DNA of 64,000 nucleotides, taken from the NCBI RefSeq assembly GCF_026540895.1, contig NZ_JALNUR010000013.1, positions 1 to 64,000 of the forward strand, in the 5' to 3' direction. This document shows positions 9,510-18,208 of this stretch, one piece after another. The notes beneath the pieces were generated by a model that had not been told where the DNA came from, made no database searches, and saw nothing but the letters and a program-made list of their open reading frames with translations. A program made the position numbers and the translations under genes. This DNA is from Sphingomonas sp. GM_Shp_1 (GTDB taxonomy: Bacteria; Pseudomonadota; Alphaproteobacteria; Sphingomonadales; Sphingomonadaceae). Position 1 is the first letter of the stretch. Every line of letters begins with the position of its first letter.

Positions 9510-10502
9510 TTACGCCGGGTCTTTCGCCCCCTCATGCGCGCTGTACCCGAGCCGCGCATGGCCCTGCACCGGCCCCGCCACGTCCGCGACCAAGTAAAGC
9601 GGCCGCCGCTTCGATTCGATGTACAGCCGCCCGAGATATTCGCCGATCATGCCCAGCACGAACATCTGCACCGCGCCCAGCACGACCGTGACCAGCATGG
9701 TCGAGGTCCATCCCTGCACCGCCGACCCGGTCAGCCAGCCGATCGCGATATAGACCAGCAGCAGCAACGAGGCGGCGGTCAGCGCCAGCCCGATATGGCT
9801 GGCCCAGCGCAGGGGCGCAGTCGAGAACCCCGTCACCGCGTCGAAGGCGAGCGCGATCATCTTGCCCAGCGGATAATGGGTCTCGCCCGCATGACGCTCG
9901 GCACGGTCATAGGCGAAGGGAACCTGGCGGAAGCCGACCCAGGCGACCATGCCGCGAATGAAGCGCGCCTGTTCGGGCAGGGATTGCAGCGCATCGAGCG
10001 CGCGGCGGCTCATCAGGCGGAAATCGCCGGTATCGAGCGGGATCGGCGTGTCGGTCAGCCGGTCGAGCATCCGGTAGAAGAGTGCCGCCGTCGCCTTCTT
10101 GAACAAGGTCTCGCCCGCGCGCTTGCGGCGGACGGCATAGACCACGTCGGCGCCTTGCGCGATCATCGTCTCGCGCATGTCGGTCAACAGCTCGGGCGGG
10201 TCTTGAAGATCGGCGTCGATGATCAGGATCTGCTCGCCCGCGCACAGGTCGAGGCCCGCGGTTAGCGCCAGTTGGTGGCCATGGTTGCGCGACAGGTTGA
10301 TCGCCACCAGATGCGGATCGGCGGCGGCGAGGCGCTGCATCACCGGCCAGCTATCGTCCTTCGAGCCGTCGTTGATCAGGACGATCTCATAATCCTCGCC
10401 CACCGCCGCGCGCGCCGCGCCCGAAATGCGCGCGTGCAACACGTCCAGGCAGGCGGCTTCGTTATAGCAGGGGACGACGACGGACAGGGCAGGGCGCTTC
10501 AT
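9510..10502 (-). CDS. Family 2 glycosyltransferase, GtrB/polyprenyl-phosphate type
   Basis: 330 aa. The N-terminal GT-A domain begins LSVVVPCYNEAACLDVL, followed by EIVLINDGSKDDSW, LSRNHGHQLALTAGLD and the metal-binding IIDADLQDPPELL. Two transmembrane helices lie near residues 230-255 and 265-290, the layout of GtrB/DPM1-like enzymes that load a sugar onto undecaprenyl phosphate at the inner face of the membrane. No flippase or other partner gene is adjacent, so the sugar and final acceptor are unknown. The ATG at 10502 is the clear start. Confidence 0.9.
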   Translation of the reverse strand: MKRPALSVVVPCYNEAACLDVLHARISGAARAAVGEDYEIVLINDGSKDDSWPVMQRLAAADPHLVAINLSRNHGHQLALTAGLDLCAGEQILIIDADLQDPPELLTDMRETMIAQGADVVYAVRRKRAGETLFKKATAALFYRMLDRLTDTPIPLDTGDFRLMSRRALDALQSLPEQARFIRGMVAWVGFRQVPFAYDRAERHAGETHYPLGKMIALAFDAVTGFSTAPLRWASHIGLALTAASLLLLVYIAIGWLTGSAVQGWTSTMLVTVVLGAVQMFVLGMIGEYLGRLYIESKRRPLYLVADVAGPVQGHARLGYSAHEGAKDPA

Positions 10503-10536
10503 GACGCCGCCGGTTTAGCGGCGTCGAAGCCGTCCG

Positions 10537-11952
10537 TCACCCGTTCACGACCAACTTGACCAAACGGCCCGGCGTCAGCGCTTGTTCCGGGTCGAGCCCG
10601 TTCAGCGTCACGAACCGCTCGCGCTTGTAATCGGGATAGGCCATGCGCGCCGACAGGCTGTCGATCGTGTCGCCGGCCTTCACCGTCACGATGCTGATCC
10701 GCTTGCCACGAATGGCGTTCGCCTCCGCCGTGGAGACCGGCGCGACCGAGGCGAGCAGCGGCTGGAACGGCCCGATGCCCGACCCTGCGGGCGTCACCAG
10801 CGTGAAGGTATAGGTCGCCGAGGGGAAGCGATAGGCGACCACCGTCGCATCCACCGCGCGATTGCTGGCGGATGCACGGGTCGTCACCCAGGCATAGGGG
10901 ATGCCGTTGGCCGTCCCGTTCTGAAGCTGGCCCGAGGGGGTGCCGGTGCCGAGCTGGCCGAAGCGCTGGGTGATCGCCTGGGACAGGTCGCTGCCCTGGG
11001 CGAGCCGCATCTGCGCCTGCCCGCCCTGGCCGACGATGCTGACCGCGTCGCTGCCATTGGCGATGGTATAGCCGCTGGGGGCGGTGAATTTCAGCTTCAG
11101 GCCGGGATGGCGGAAATTCCGGCCATCGACCACGCCTTCCTTGGGATCGTCGTCATAGGGAAGCCCGTCGAGCATCCGCAGAAAGGCGACATCCTGTGGC
11201 GGGGTGGTTTCGGGGCGACCGGTCGCTTGCGCCAGCGCGGCGGCGCGGCGCACCCGGTCGGCGCTGTTGGGATGGGTCGAGGCCCAGGTCGGGATCGCGT
11301 TCGCCTCCTTGCCCGCCGTCCGCGCGGCGAGATTGCTCGACGCCGCCAGCGAGGCGAGCATATCGGCCGAGGCATAAGGGTCGTACCCGGCGGCGGCCAT
11401 GTAGCGGATGCCGAGGCCATCGGCCTGATATTCCTGATCCCGGCCATATTTCAGCGTGTAGAGTTGCGCGCCCGTGCCGACCAACTGGCTTGCGACATTG
11501 CTGCCGGTCAACAGTCCCGCGCCCGCCGCCAGGATCGACCCGATGGTCGAGCGGGTGTTGCGGCTCTGCGAATGGCGGGCGGCGACATGGCCGACTTCGT
11601 GCCCGAGCACCGAGGCGAGTTCGGCCTCCGAGTTCATCAGTGCGAGCAACTGGCGGGTGACATAGACATAGCCGCCCGGGATGGCGAAGGCGTTCTCCAC
11701 CGGCGAGTTGAGCGTGGTGACGGTGAAGTCGCCCTGTGCATTGGACAGGCCGGACTGAACCGCGACGCGCTTGCCGACGCGTTCCACGAACGCCGCCTGC
11801 GGGCCGGTGTAGCGGCCGCCATATTGCGCCACGAGCTGCGGATTGGCCTGCGCCCCTTGCGCCTTGTCCGAGGCGGAGATGGAGCGTGCCTGCTGCGCGG
11901 CGACGGGTGCGGTGACAAGCGCGAGCATGGCGGCGGCGGTGATGAAACGCAT
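10537..11952 (-). CDS. Secreted M48 family metalloprotease with LysM domain
   Basis: 471 aa. A signal peptide (MRFITAAAMLALVTAPVAAQ) sends it to the periplasm. The zinc motif HEVGH sits in ELASVLGHEVGHVAARHSQ near residue 118, and the third ligand Glu is probably in the later EYQADGLG. The C-terminus carries a LysM-like repeat (VKAGDTIDSLSARM...LVKLV), suggesting peptidoglycan association. It resembles BepA/YfgC-type and COG4784 proteases that survey outer membrane proteins, but lacks an obvious TPR region. The closest functional label is a putative Zn-dependent cell-envelope protease. Confidence 0.9.
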   Translation of the reverse strand: MRFITAAAMLALVTAPVAAQQARSISASDKAQGAQANPQLVAQYGGRYTGPQAAFVERVGKRVAVQSGLSNAQGDFTVTTLNSPVENAFAIPGGYVYVTRQLLALMNSEAELASVLGHEVGHVAARHSQSRNTRSTIGSILAAGAGLLTGSNVASQLVGTGAQLYTLKYGRDQEYQADGLGIRYMAAAGYDPYASADMLASLAASSNLAARTAGKEANAIPTWASTHPNSADRVRRAAALAQATGRPETTPPQDVAFLRMLDGLPYDDDPKEGVVDGRNFRHPGLKLKFTAPSGYTIANGSDAVSIVGQGGQAQMRLAQGSDLSQAITQRFGQLGTGTPSGQLQNGTANGIPYAWVTTRASASNRAVDATVVAYRFPSATYTFTLVTPAGSGIGPFQPLLASVAPVSTAEANAIRGKRISIVTVKAGDTIDSLSARMAYPDYKRERFVTLNGLDPEQALTPGRLVKLVVNG

Positions 11953-12334
11953 GTTAAGGCTCCCCTGTTCGGGGTTTCCAAAGCGCAGGCGCGGCGCGGG
12001 TTCCAGCCTTTTGTTACGGGGGCGTCATTCGGGTGTCAGGAAAATTGTTCCCCGGCGAAGGCCGGGGTCCAGTTTCTTGGCGGCTTAGGAGGCACGAAAC
12101 GATGCGGGGGAGGCATCCGCCCGGCACCTTCGATCATGCACCGCAACTGGGCCCCGGCCTTCGCCGGGGAACAGAGAGGATTTGGTTCGCGCGGAGGCGC
12201 GGAGACGCGGAGGGGCCTCGCCCAGCGTGGGCCGCATCCATTCCCAACCATGCGACATCGTCTTCCGGTCGAGAGCGCGCATGTCGGATCGGCGGAGCCG
12301 GACATCTCCGCGCCTCCGCGTCTCCGCGCGAACC
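11953..12334. repeat. 382-bp gene-free stretch between relA and the M48 gene, with two repeat pairs
   Basis: The first pair is 12045-12072 (GTTCCCCGGCGAAGGCCGGGG) with its complement at 12147-12173, nearly perfect over about 27 bp. The second pair is 12184-12213 (GGTTCGCGCGGAGGCGCGG and on) with its complement at 12306-12334. The right arm of the second ends immediately before the relA stop codon. The first 90 bp (11953-12044) should hold the M48 gene promoter; I see no convincing hexamers there. Confidence 0.8.
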
Positions 12335-14473
12335 TCAGACCCGCTCGACCGAACTCACCACATCCGCCGCGCGCAATGCCGCGATCAGGCGCATCAGATG
12401 TTGCAGGTCGTGCACCTCGACGTCGATCAGGTTGGTGTGGAAGCGCGTGTCGCGCGTATCCAGCCGGACGTTAATGATGTTCGCCTTATGCTGGCCGATG
12501 ATCGTCGCGAGAATGCCGAGCGCGCCGGGTTCGTTCTTGACCATCACCGAGATGCGCGCGGTCGCGCCCTCGCTCTCGTCGCCCCAGGAGACGTCGACCC
12601 AGTCGGTTTCCTCGTCGGTCCGGTCGGCCAGTTCGGCGAGCACCGGACACTGGATCGCATGGACCTCGATCCCCGCATCCGGGCGGCGAAGCCCGACGAT
12701 CCGGTCGCCCGGCACCGGGTGACAGCATTGCGCGAGGTCATAGGCGACGCCCGGCGTCAGCCCCTTGATCGAGATGGCGCTGGACTGGGGCGGGAGAGCC
12801 GCGACATCCGCGCCCGCCGATCCGGGCATCAGCGCCTCCATCACGGCCGCATCCGATACCGTGCGCCGGGCGATGGCGATCATCAGATGCGCCTCGTCGG
12901 GCATCTTCAGCCGTTGCAGTGCATGGGTCAGCGCGTCGGACCCGATCTGGGCGGGCAGGCGGCGGACGATGTCCTCGTAGAGCTTGGTGCCCAAAGTCAC
13001 CTGCTCGGCGCGCTCGGCCTGGCGCAGATGGCGGCGGATCGCGGCCAGCGCCTTGCCGGTGATCGCCAGGTTCAGCCAATTGGCCTGCGGCGTCTGTCCG
13101 GCCGAGCGCAATATCTGCACCTGGTCGCCGTTCGAGATGACGGTCGATAGCGGCACGACGCGGCCGTTCAGCTTCGCGCCCACCGCCTGGTCGCCCAGAT
13201 CGGTGTGCACGGCATAGGCGAAGTCGATCGGCGTCGCGCCCTTCGGCAGCTGGATCAGTTCGCCCTTGGGGGTGAAGGCGAAGATGCGATCCTGATACAT
13301 CGCCATCTTCGTATGCTCGATCAGCTCTTCGGGGCTGTCCGAGGTATCGAGGATTTCGACCAGGTCGCGAATCCAGCTGACCTGCGCGTCGTGGCGCGTC
13401 GCCTGCTTGTAGGTCCAGTGCGCAGCCAGGCCGAAATCGGCCTCGGCGTGCATTTCGGGGGTGCGAATCTGAATCTCGATGCGGGCGTTGTCGGCATGGA
13501 TCACGCTCGTGTGGAGCGAGCGGTATCCGTTGCGCTTGGGGGTCGAGATATAGTCCTTGAACCGCCCCGGCACCATCGGCCAGCGGCGATGGATCAGCCC
13601 CAATGCACGGTAGCAATCCTCTTCCGCCGGCACGATCGCGCGGAAGGCCATGACGTCGGACAGTTGCTCGAAGCTGATATGCCGCTCGTTCATCTTGCGG
13701 AAGATCGAAAAGGCGGACTTTTCGCGGCCCGTCACGTCCGCCTCCACCCCGCCGCGCGACAGCAGCAGCTTGAGCCCCGAGGCGATCTTGGAAATCCGGT
13801 CGCCGCCGCCTTCCTTCATCTGCGCCAGGCGCAGCGTGATCGACTCATAGGCTTCGGGTTCGAGTTGCTGGAAGGCGAGCATCTGCATCTCCTTCATGAA
13901 CTCGTACATGCCGATCCGCTCGGCGAGCGGGGCATAGATGTCCATCGTCTCCTTCGCGATGCGGCGGCGCTTCTCCGGCTTCGCGATGTGATGGAGGGTG
14001 CGCATATTGTGCAGCCGGTCGGCCAGCTTGACCAGCAGGACGCGGATATCGTCCGACATGGCGAGCAGGAACTTGCGCAGATTCTCGGCGGCGCGCTCGC
14101 TCTCGGTCTGCGCCTCGATCTTGGACAGCTTGGTGACGCCGTCGACCAGCCGCGCGACGTTCGGCCCGAACAGTCGCTCGAGCTCGTCATAGGTGGCGAC
14201 GGTATCCTCGATCGTGTCGTGCAGGATGGCGGTCGCGATCGTCTCGTCATCCAGATGCAGGTCGGTCAGGATGCCGGCGACCTCGATCGGATGGCTGAAA
14301 TAGGGATCGCCCGAGGCCCGCTTCTGGCTGCCATGCGCCTTCATCGAGAAGACATAGGCGCGGTTGAGGAGCGCCTCATCGGCCTGGGGGTCGTAGTCGA
14401 GCACGCGGTCGACAAGTTCATACTGGCGGAGCACGATATCAGATGTGCGTGGTAGGGATGACCATTGCAACAT
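12335..14473 (-). CDS. rsh: Bifunctional (p)ppGpp synthetase/hydrolase, RelA/SpoT family
   Basis: 712 aa from the ATG at 14473; a GTG at 14434 (VLRQYELVDRVLDYDP) matches the usual family start and may be the true one. The HD hydrolase domain is intact (FSHPIEVAGIL, ILHDTIEDT). The synthetase domain follows (GREKSAFSIFRKM, YRALGLIHRRW, DYISTPKRNGYRSLHT), then TGS (IFAFTPKGELIQLPKGATPIDFAYAVHTDLG) and a C-terminal ACT domain. Both halves keep their key motifs, so it should make and degrade (p)ppGpp, as the single Rsh of most alphaproteobacteria does. Confidence 0.95.
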   Translation of the reverse strand: MLQWSSLPRTSDIVLRQYELVDRVLDYDPQADEALLNRAYVFSMKAHGSQKRASGDPYFSHPIEVAGILTDLHLDDETIATAILHDTIEDTVATYDELERLFGPNVARLVDGVTKLSKIEAQTESERAAENLRKFLLAMSDDIRVLLVKLADRLHNMRTLHHIAKPEKRRRIAKETMDIYAPLAERIGMYEFMKEMQMLAFQQLEPEAYESITLRLAQMKEGGGDRISKIASGLKLLLSRGGVEADVTGREKSAFSIFRKMNERHISFEQLSDVMAFRAIVPAEEDCYRALGLIHRRWPMVPGRFKDYISTPKRNGYRSLHTSVIHADNARIEIQIRTPEMHAEADFGLAAHWTYKQATRHDAQVSWIRDLVEILDTSDSPEELIEHTKMAMYQDRIFAFTPKGELIQLPKGATPIDFAYAVHTDLGDQAVGAKLNGRVVPLSTVISNGDQVQILRSAGQTPQANWLNLAITGKALAAIRRHLRQAERAEQVTLGTKLYEDIVRRLPAQIGSDALTHALQRLKMPDEAHLMIAIARRTVSDAAVMEALMPGSAGADVAALPPQSSAISIKGLTPGVAYDLAQCCHPVPGDRIVGLRRPDAGIEVHAIQCPVLAELADRTDEETDWVDVSWGDESEGATARISVMVKNEPGALGILATIIGQHKANIINVRLDTRDTRFHTNLIDVEVHDLQHLMRLIAALRAADVVSSVERV

Positions 14474-14686
14474 TTTTGATGCGATCAGGGTGATCGGGTG
14501 ATCTTCTAAAGCCCCTCTCCCGGCAGGGGGAGGGGTTGGGGAGGGGCAAGGGCCATGGGGGCCGGTCTCGGTGAGACCCCGTGCCCTCCCCCATCCCCTC
14601 CCGCCTGCGGGAGGGGAGCGGCAAGACGTTGGAGTTTCCCATACCCAACCTCCGTTCAGCCTGAGCGAAGTCGAAGGCCACGGGAA
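14474..14686. repeat. Intergenic repeats: long palindrome copy 3 and short REP copy 2
   Basis: 14511-14621 is a diverged member of the long compound palindrome family: GCCCCTCTCCC hairpin, GGGGAGGGGC inner arm, GCCCTCCCCC inner arm and a CCCTCCCGC/GCGGGAGGGG end hairpin. 14650-14679 is a short REP (CCGTTCAGCC...GAAGTCGAAGG). The stretch separates the helicase gene from relA on the same strand and holds no gene. Confidence 0.75.
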
Positions 14687-17098
14687 TCACTCCCCCATCG
14701 CTTCCGCCGCCAGGGCCTCCGCCTCGATCAGCAGGTCGTCGTCCGCACTCCCCGTCGCCACCTTCTCCCGCCCGATCAACACCAGCACCGGGACCGCCAG
14801 CGGACTCACCCGCTCCAGATCGACATGCAGCATCGTGCCCCCCGCCCGGTCGAGCAGATTCGCCAGCCGCCCCACATCGGTCATCCGCTGCCGTGCATCG
14901 TCCCACGCCGCCTGGAGCAGCAGATGGCCGGGCTCGTATTTGCGTAGCACGTCGTAGATCAGGTCGGTCGAGAAGGTCACCTGCCGCCCGGTCTTGCGCT
15001 TGCCGGGATGCTGGCGTTCGACCAGCCCGCCGATCACCGCCACCTCGCGAAAGGCGCGCTTGAGCAGGTGCGATTGCTGCACCCAGTCGACGAACTCGTT
15101 TTCCAGGATATCGGGCGAGAAGAGGCTGGCCGGGTCGGTCACCTTCTCCAGCCCGTAACAGGCCAGCGCATAGTCGCTGGCGACGAAGCCCAAGGGCTTC
15201 AGCCCCTGCGCCTCCATCCGCCGGGTGATCAGCATCCCCAGCGACTGGTGCGCATTCCACCCCTCGAAGCTATAGGCGACCATGTAATGCCGCCCCTCGC
15301 GCGGGAAGGTCTCGACCAGCAACTGGCCGGGGCGGGGCAGGACGGAGCGGCGGTCCTGCATCTCCAGCCAGTCATGCACGTCTGCGGGAAAGCGATCCCA
15401 TTCGTTCCGGTCGGCGAGGAACCCGCGCACCCGGTCGGCCAAGCTGGTCGACAGCGGCATTCGACTGCCGCCATAGGTCGGGATACGCGCCGGGCGCGAA
15501 GTGGCGCGGACGATCAGGTCCTCGCCGTCGATCGATTCGACCTCCAGGCTGAGCCCGGCGAAGAAGAAGGTGTCGCCGGGGGCGAGGGTGGCGGCGAATC
15601 CCTCCTCGACCCGGCCCAATTGGCGGCCGTTGCGAAAGCGCACCTTCAACATCGTCGCCTCGACGATGATCCCGGCGTTCAGGCGATGCTGCGCCACGAA
15701 CTGCGGGTGGGTGACACGCCACAGGCCGTCGGGTTGCTGCACCAGCCGCTTGAACTTGTCATAGGCACGCAGCGCATAGCCGCCGTCCGCGATGAAGTGC
15801 AGCACCCGGTCGAAGGTCGTATCGTCCAGCGCCGAATAGGGCATGGCCGAGCGGATCTCGTCGAGTAACGCGCCCTGCTCGAACGGCGCGGCGCAGGCGC
15901 AGGCCATGACATGCTGGGCCAGCACGTCGAGCGCCCCCTGCCGGAACAGGTCGGGGTCCAGCTCGCCCGCCTCCACCGCGTCGAGCGCGGCGCGGGCCTC
16001 CAGATATTCGAAGCGGTTGCCGGGGACCAGGATGGCGCGGCTCGATTCGTCCAGCCGGTGATTGGCGCGGCCGATGCGTTGCAGGAGCCGCGACGAACCC
16101 TTGGGCGCGCCCATCTGGATCACGCAATCGACATCGCCCCAGTCGACGCCCAGGTCCAGGCTGGCGGTCGCGACCAGTGCGCGCAACTGGCCGTCCGCCA
16201 TCGCGCCCTCCACCTTCTGGCGCGCTTCCAATGAGAGCGAGCCGTGATGAACGCCGATCGGCAGGCTCTTGTCATTGGCCTTCCACAAATCCTGAAAGAT
16301 GAGTTCGGCCAGGCTTCGCGTGTTGCAGAACAGGATGGTGGTCCGGTTCGCCTCGATCACCCGCATGACCTGTGCGGCGGCGTAACGGCCCGAATGGCCC
16401 GCCCAGGGAATGCGGTCCTCGGGCAGCAGGATGGAGATGTCGGGCGGCGCACCGGGCTGACCGGTGACCAGGCCGACCGCGTCGATATCGCCATCGGGGG
16501 CGAGCCAGGCGCGATAGCCGTCCGGGTCCGCCACCGTCGCCGACAGAGCGACACGGCGTAAGGACGGGGACAGGCGCTGCAACCGCGCCATGCACAGGGA
16601 CAGAAGGTCGCCGCGCTTGCCGGTGGCGAAGGCGTGGACTTCGTCCACCACGATGGTCCTCAGTCCGGCAAACATCGTCTCTGCATCGGGATAGCTGAGC
16701 AGCAGCGACAGCGATTCGGGCGTGGTCAGCAGGATGTGCGGCGGCTTGATCCGTTGCCGCGCCTTCTTGTCCGACGAGGTGTCGCCCGTCCGGGTTTCGA
16801 CCCGGATGTCGAGGCCCATCTCCTCGATCGGCGTGACGAGGTTGCGGCGGATATCGACCGCCAGCGCCTTCAATGGCGAGACATAGAGGGTGTGCAAGCC
16901 CTCGGTCGGTTCCTCGATCAACTCGGTCAGCGTCGGCAGGAACCCCGCCAGCGTCTTGCCCGCGCCCGTCGTCGCCACCAGCAGAGCGTGACGCCCGGCA
17001 CGGGCTTCGTCCAGTATCGCCAACTGGTGCGTGCGCGGTTGCCAGCCCTTGGCGGCGAACCAGTCGGTCAGGGCGGGCGGAAGGGAACCGGGGGGCAT
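14687..17098 (-). CDS. Ligase-associated DEAD/DEAH helicase, Lhr-like
   Basis: About 803 aa from the ATG at 17098; an ATG at 17119 would add seven residues. Superfamily 2 motifs are ATTGAGKT (Walker A), VSPLKAL (Ia), TTPESL, VVDEVHAF (DEVH box), LSATVAD (III) and RIGRANHR (VI). The C-terminal region matches Lhr-core winged-helix and extension domains. In bacteria this family forms a repair module with an exonuclease, an ATP-dependent ligase and a phosphoesterase. The exonuclease is divergent next door. Ligase and phosphoesterase genes are absent from the window. Confidence 0.93.
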   Translation of the reverse strand: MPPGSLPPALTDWFAAKGWQPRTHQLAILDEARAGRHALLVATTGAGKTLAGFLPTLTELIEEPTEGLHTLYVSPLKALAVDIRRNLVTPIEEMGLDIRVETRTGDTSSDKKARQRIKPPHILLTTPESLSLLLSYPDAETMFAGLRTIVVDEVHAFATGKRGDLLSLCMARLQRLSPSLRRVALSATVADPDGYRAWLAPDGDIDAVGLVTGQPGAPPDISILLPEDRIPWAGHSGRYAAAQVMRVIEANRTTILFCNTRSLAELIFQDLWKANDKSLPIGVHHGSLSLEARQKVEGAMADGQLRALVATASLDLGVDWGDVDCVIQMGAPKGSSRLLQRIGRANHRLDESSRAILVPGNRFEYLEARAALDAVEAGELDPDLFRQGALDVLAQHVMACACAAPFEQGALLDEIRSAMPYSALDDTTFDRVLHFIADGGYALRAYDKFKRLVQQPDGLWRVTHPQFVAQHRLNAGIIVEATMLKVRFRNGRQLGRVEEGFAATLAPGDTFFFAGLSLEVESIDGEDLIVRATSRPARIPTYGGSRMPLSTSLADRVRGFLADRNEWDRFPADVHDWLEMQDRRSVLPRPGQLLVETFPREGRHYMVAYSFEGWNAHQSLGMLITRRMEAQGLKPLGFVASDYALACYGLEKVTDPASLFSPDILENEFVDWVQQSHLLKRAFREVAVIGGLVERQHPGKRKTGRQVTFSTDLIYDVLRKYEPGHLLLQAAWDDARQRMTDVGRLANLLDRAGGTMLHVDLERVSPLAVPVLVLIGREKVATGSADDDLLIEAEALAAEAMGE

Positions 17099-17117
17099 GT
17101 CCAACGATATAGGTATC

Positions 17118-18116
17118 ATGGCCAAGCTCGGCGACTGGATACAGCCCCATAAACACGGGATTTACGTGGCCCCCGCCGATGTGTGGGTCGATCCGTCCGA
17201 GCCGGAGGCCAGGGCGCTGGTGACGCACGGCCATGCCGATCATGCGCGCGGTGGCCATGGCACGGTCTGGGCGACGCCGGAGACGCTGGCGATCATGGAG
17301 GCGCGTTACGGCCCCCAGACCGGCATCGCGGTCGGTTATGGCGAGACGATTCGGCTGGGCGAGGTGGATGTGAGCTTCGTCCCCGCCGGGCATGTGCTAG
17401 GATCGGCGCAGATCGTGCTCGATTATCGCGGAGAGCGGGTGGTGGTCTCGGGCGATTACAAACGTCGCGCCGACCCGACCTGCGCGCCCTTCGAGCCGGT
17501 GAAATGCGACGTGTTCGTCACGGAGGCGACCTTTGCGCTTCCCGTCTTCCGCCACCCCGAAACCGGCGATGAGATCGACAAGCTGATCGCGCGGCTCCAC
17601 GCCAATCCGACCCGCTGCGTGCTGGTCGGCGCCTATGCGTTGGGCAAGGCGCAACGGGTGATCGCGGAGTTGCGGGTGCGGGGGCATGAGGCACCCATCT
17701 ATCTCCACGGCGCGCTGGCGCGGCTATGTACGCTCTATGAGGAACTGGGCGTCGACCTGGGCGAGTTGCGCATGGTCGCGGATACGCCCAAGGCCGAGAT
17801 TGCGGGGCATGTCGTGATGTGTCCGCCCGGCGCGCTCAACGATCGCTGGTCGCGGCGGCTGCCGGAGCCGATCACCGCGATGGCCAGCGGCTGGATGCGG
17901 GTGCGCCAGCGCGCGCGGCAGAAGAATGTCGAGCTGCCGCTGATCCTGTCCGACCATGCCGATTGGGACGAACTCACCCAAACCCTGACCGAGATCGCCC
18001 CGCGCGAGGTATGGGTGACGCATGGTCGCGAGGAGGCGTTGGTTCATTGGTGCGAGACGCGGCAGATGAAGGCGCGGGCCCTGGCGCTGGTGGGGTTCGA
18101 GGATGAGGATGATTGA
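17118..18116 (+). CDS. Ligase-associated DNA exonuclease, metallo-beta-lactamase fold
   Basis: About 332 aa from the ATG at 17118 (MAKLGDWIQPHKHGIYV). Motif 2 of the metallo-beta-lactamase/beta-CASP group is VTHGHADHARGGH. PAGHVLGSAQI, VVSGDYKRRADP and a C-terminal LSDHADWDEL complete the metal-site pattern. It is related to Artemis/SNM1 and RNase J-type nucleases and is annotated as the DNA exonuclease of the ligase-associated repair module. Only 19 bp separate its start from that of the divergent helicase, so each gene's promoter must lie within the other's 5' coding region. Confidence 0.92.
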   Translation: MAKLGDWIQPHKHGIYVAPADVWVDPSEPEARALVTHGHADHARGGHGTVWATPETLAIMEARYGPQTGIAVGYGETIRLGEVDVSFVPAGHVLGSAQIVLDYRGERVVVSGDYKRRADPTCAPFEPVKCDVFVTEATFALPVFRHPETGDEIDKLIARLHANPTRCVLVGAYALGKAQRVIAELRVRGHEAPIYLHGALARLCTLYEELGVDLGELRMVADTPKAEIAGHVVMCPPGALNDRWSRRLPEPITAMASGWMRVRQRARQKNVELPLILSDHADWDELTQTLTEIAPREVWVTHGREEALVHWCETRQMKARALALVGFEDEDD

Positions 18117-18125
18117 TACCCCACC

Positions 18126-18204
18126 GTCATCCCAGCGCAGGCTGGGATCTTTGGCAACTCGGACTTCCGATCGATAGAGGCCTCAGCCTTCGCTGGGGCG
18201 ACGA
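18126..18204. repeat. Paired-arm repeat after the exonuclease gene
   Basis: TCATCCCAGCGCAGGCTGGGATC at left, and CTCAGCCTTCGCTGGGGCGACGA at right. It resembles the 12045/12147 and 24861/24912 pairs in layout and lies between the convergent exonuclease and opgH genes. It could fold on either transcript. Confidence 0.6.
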
Positions 18205-18208
18205 CTCG

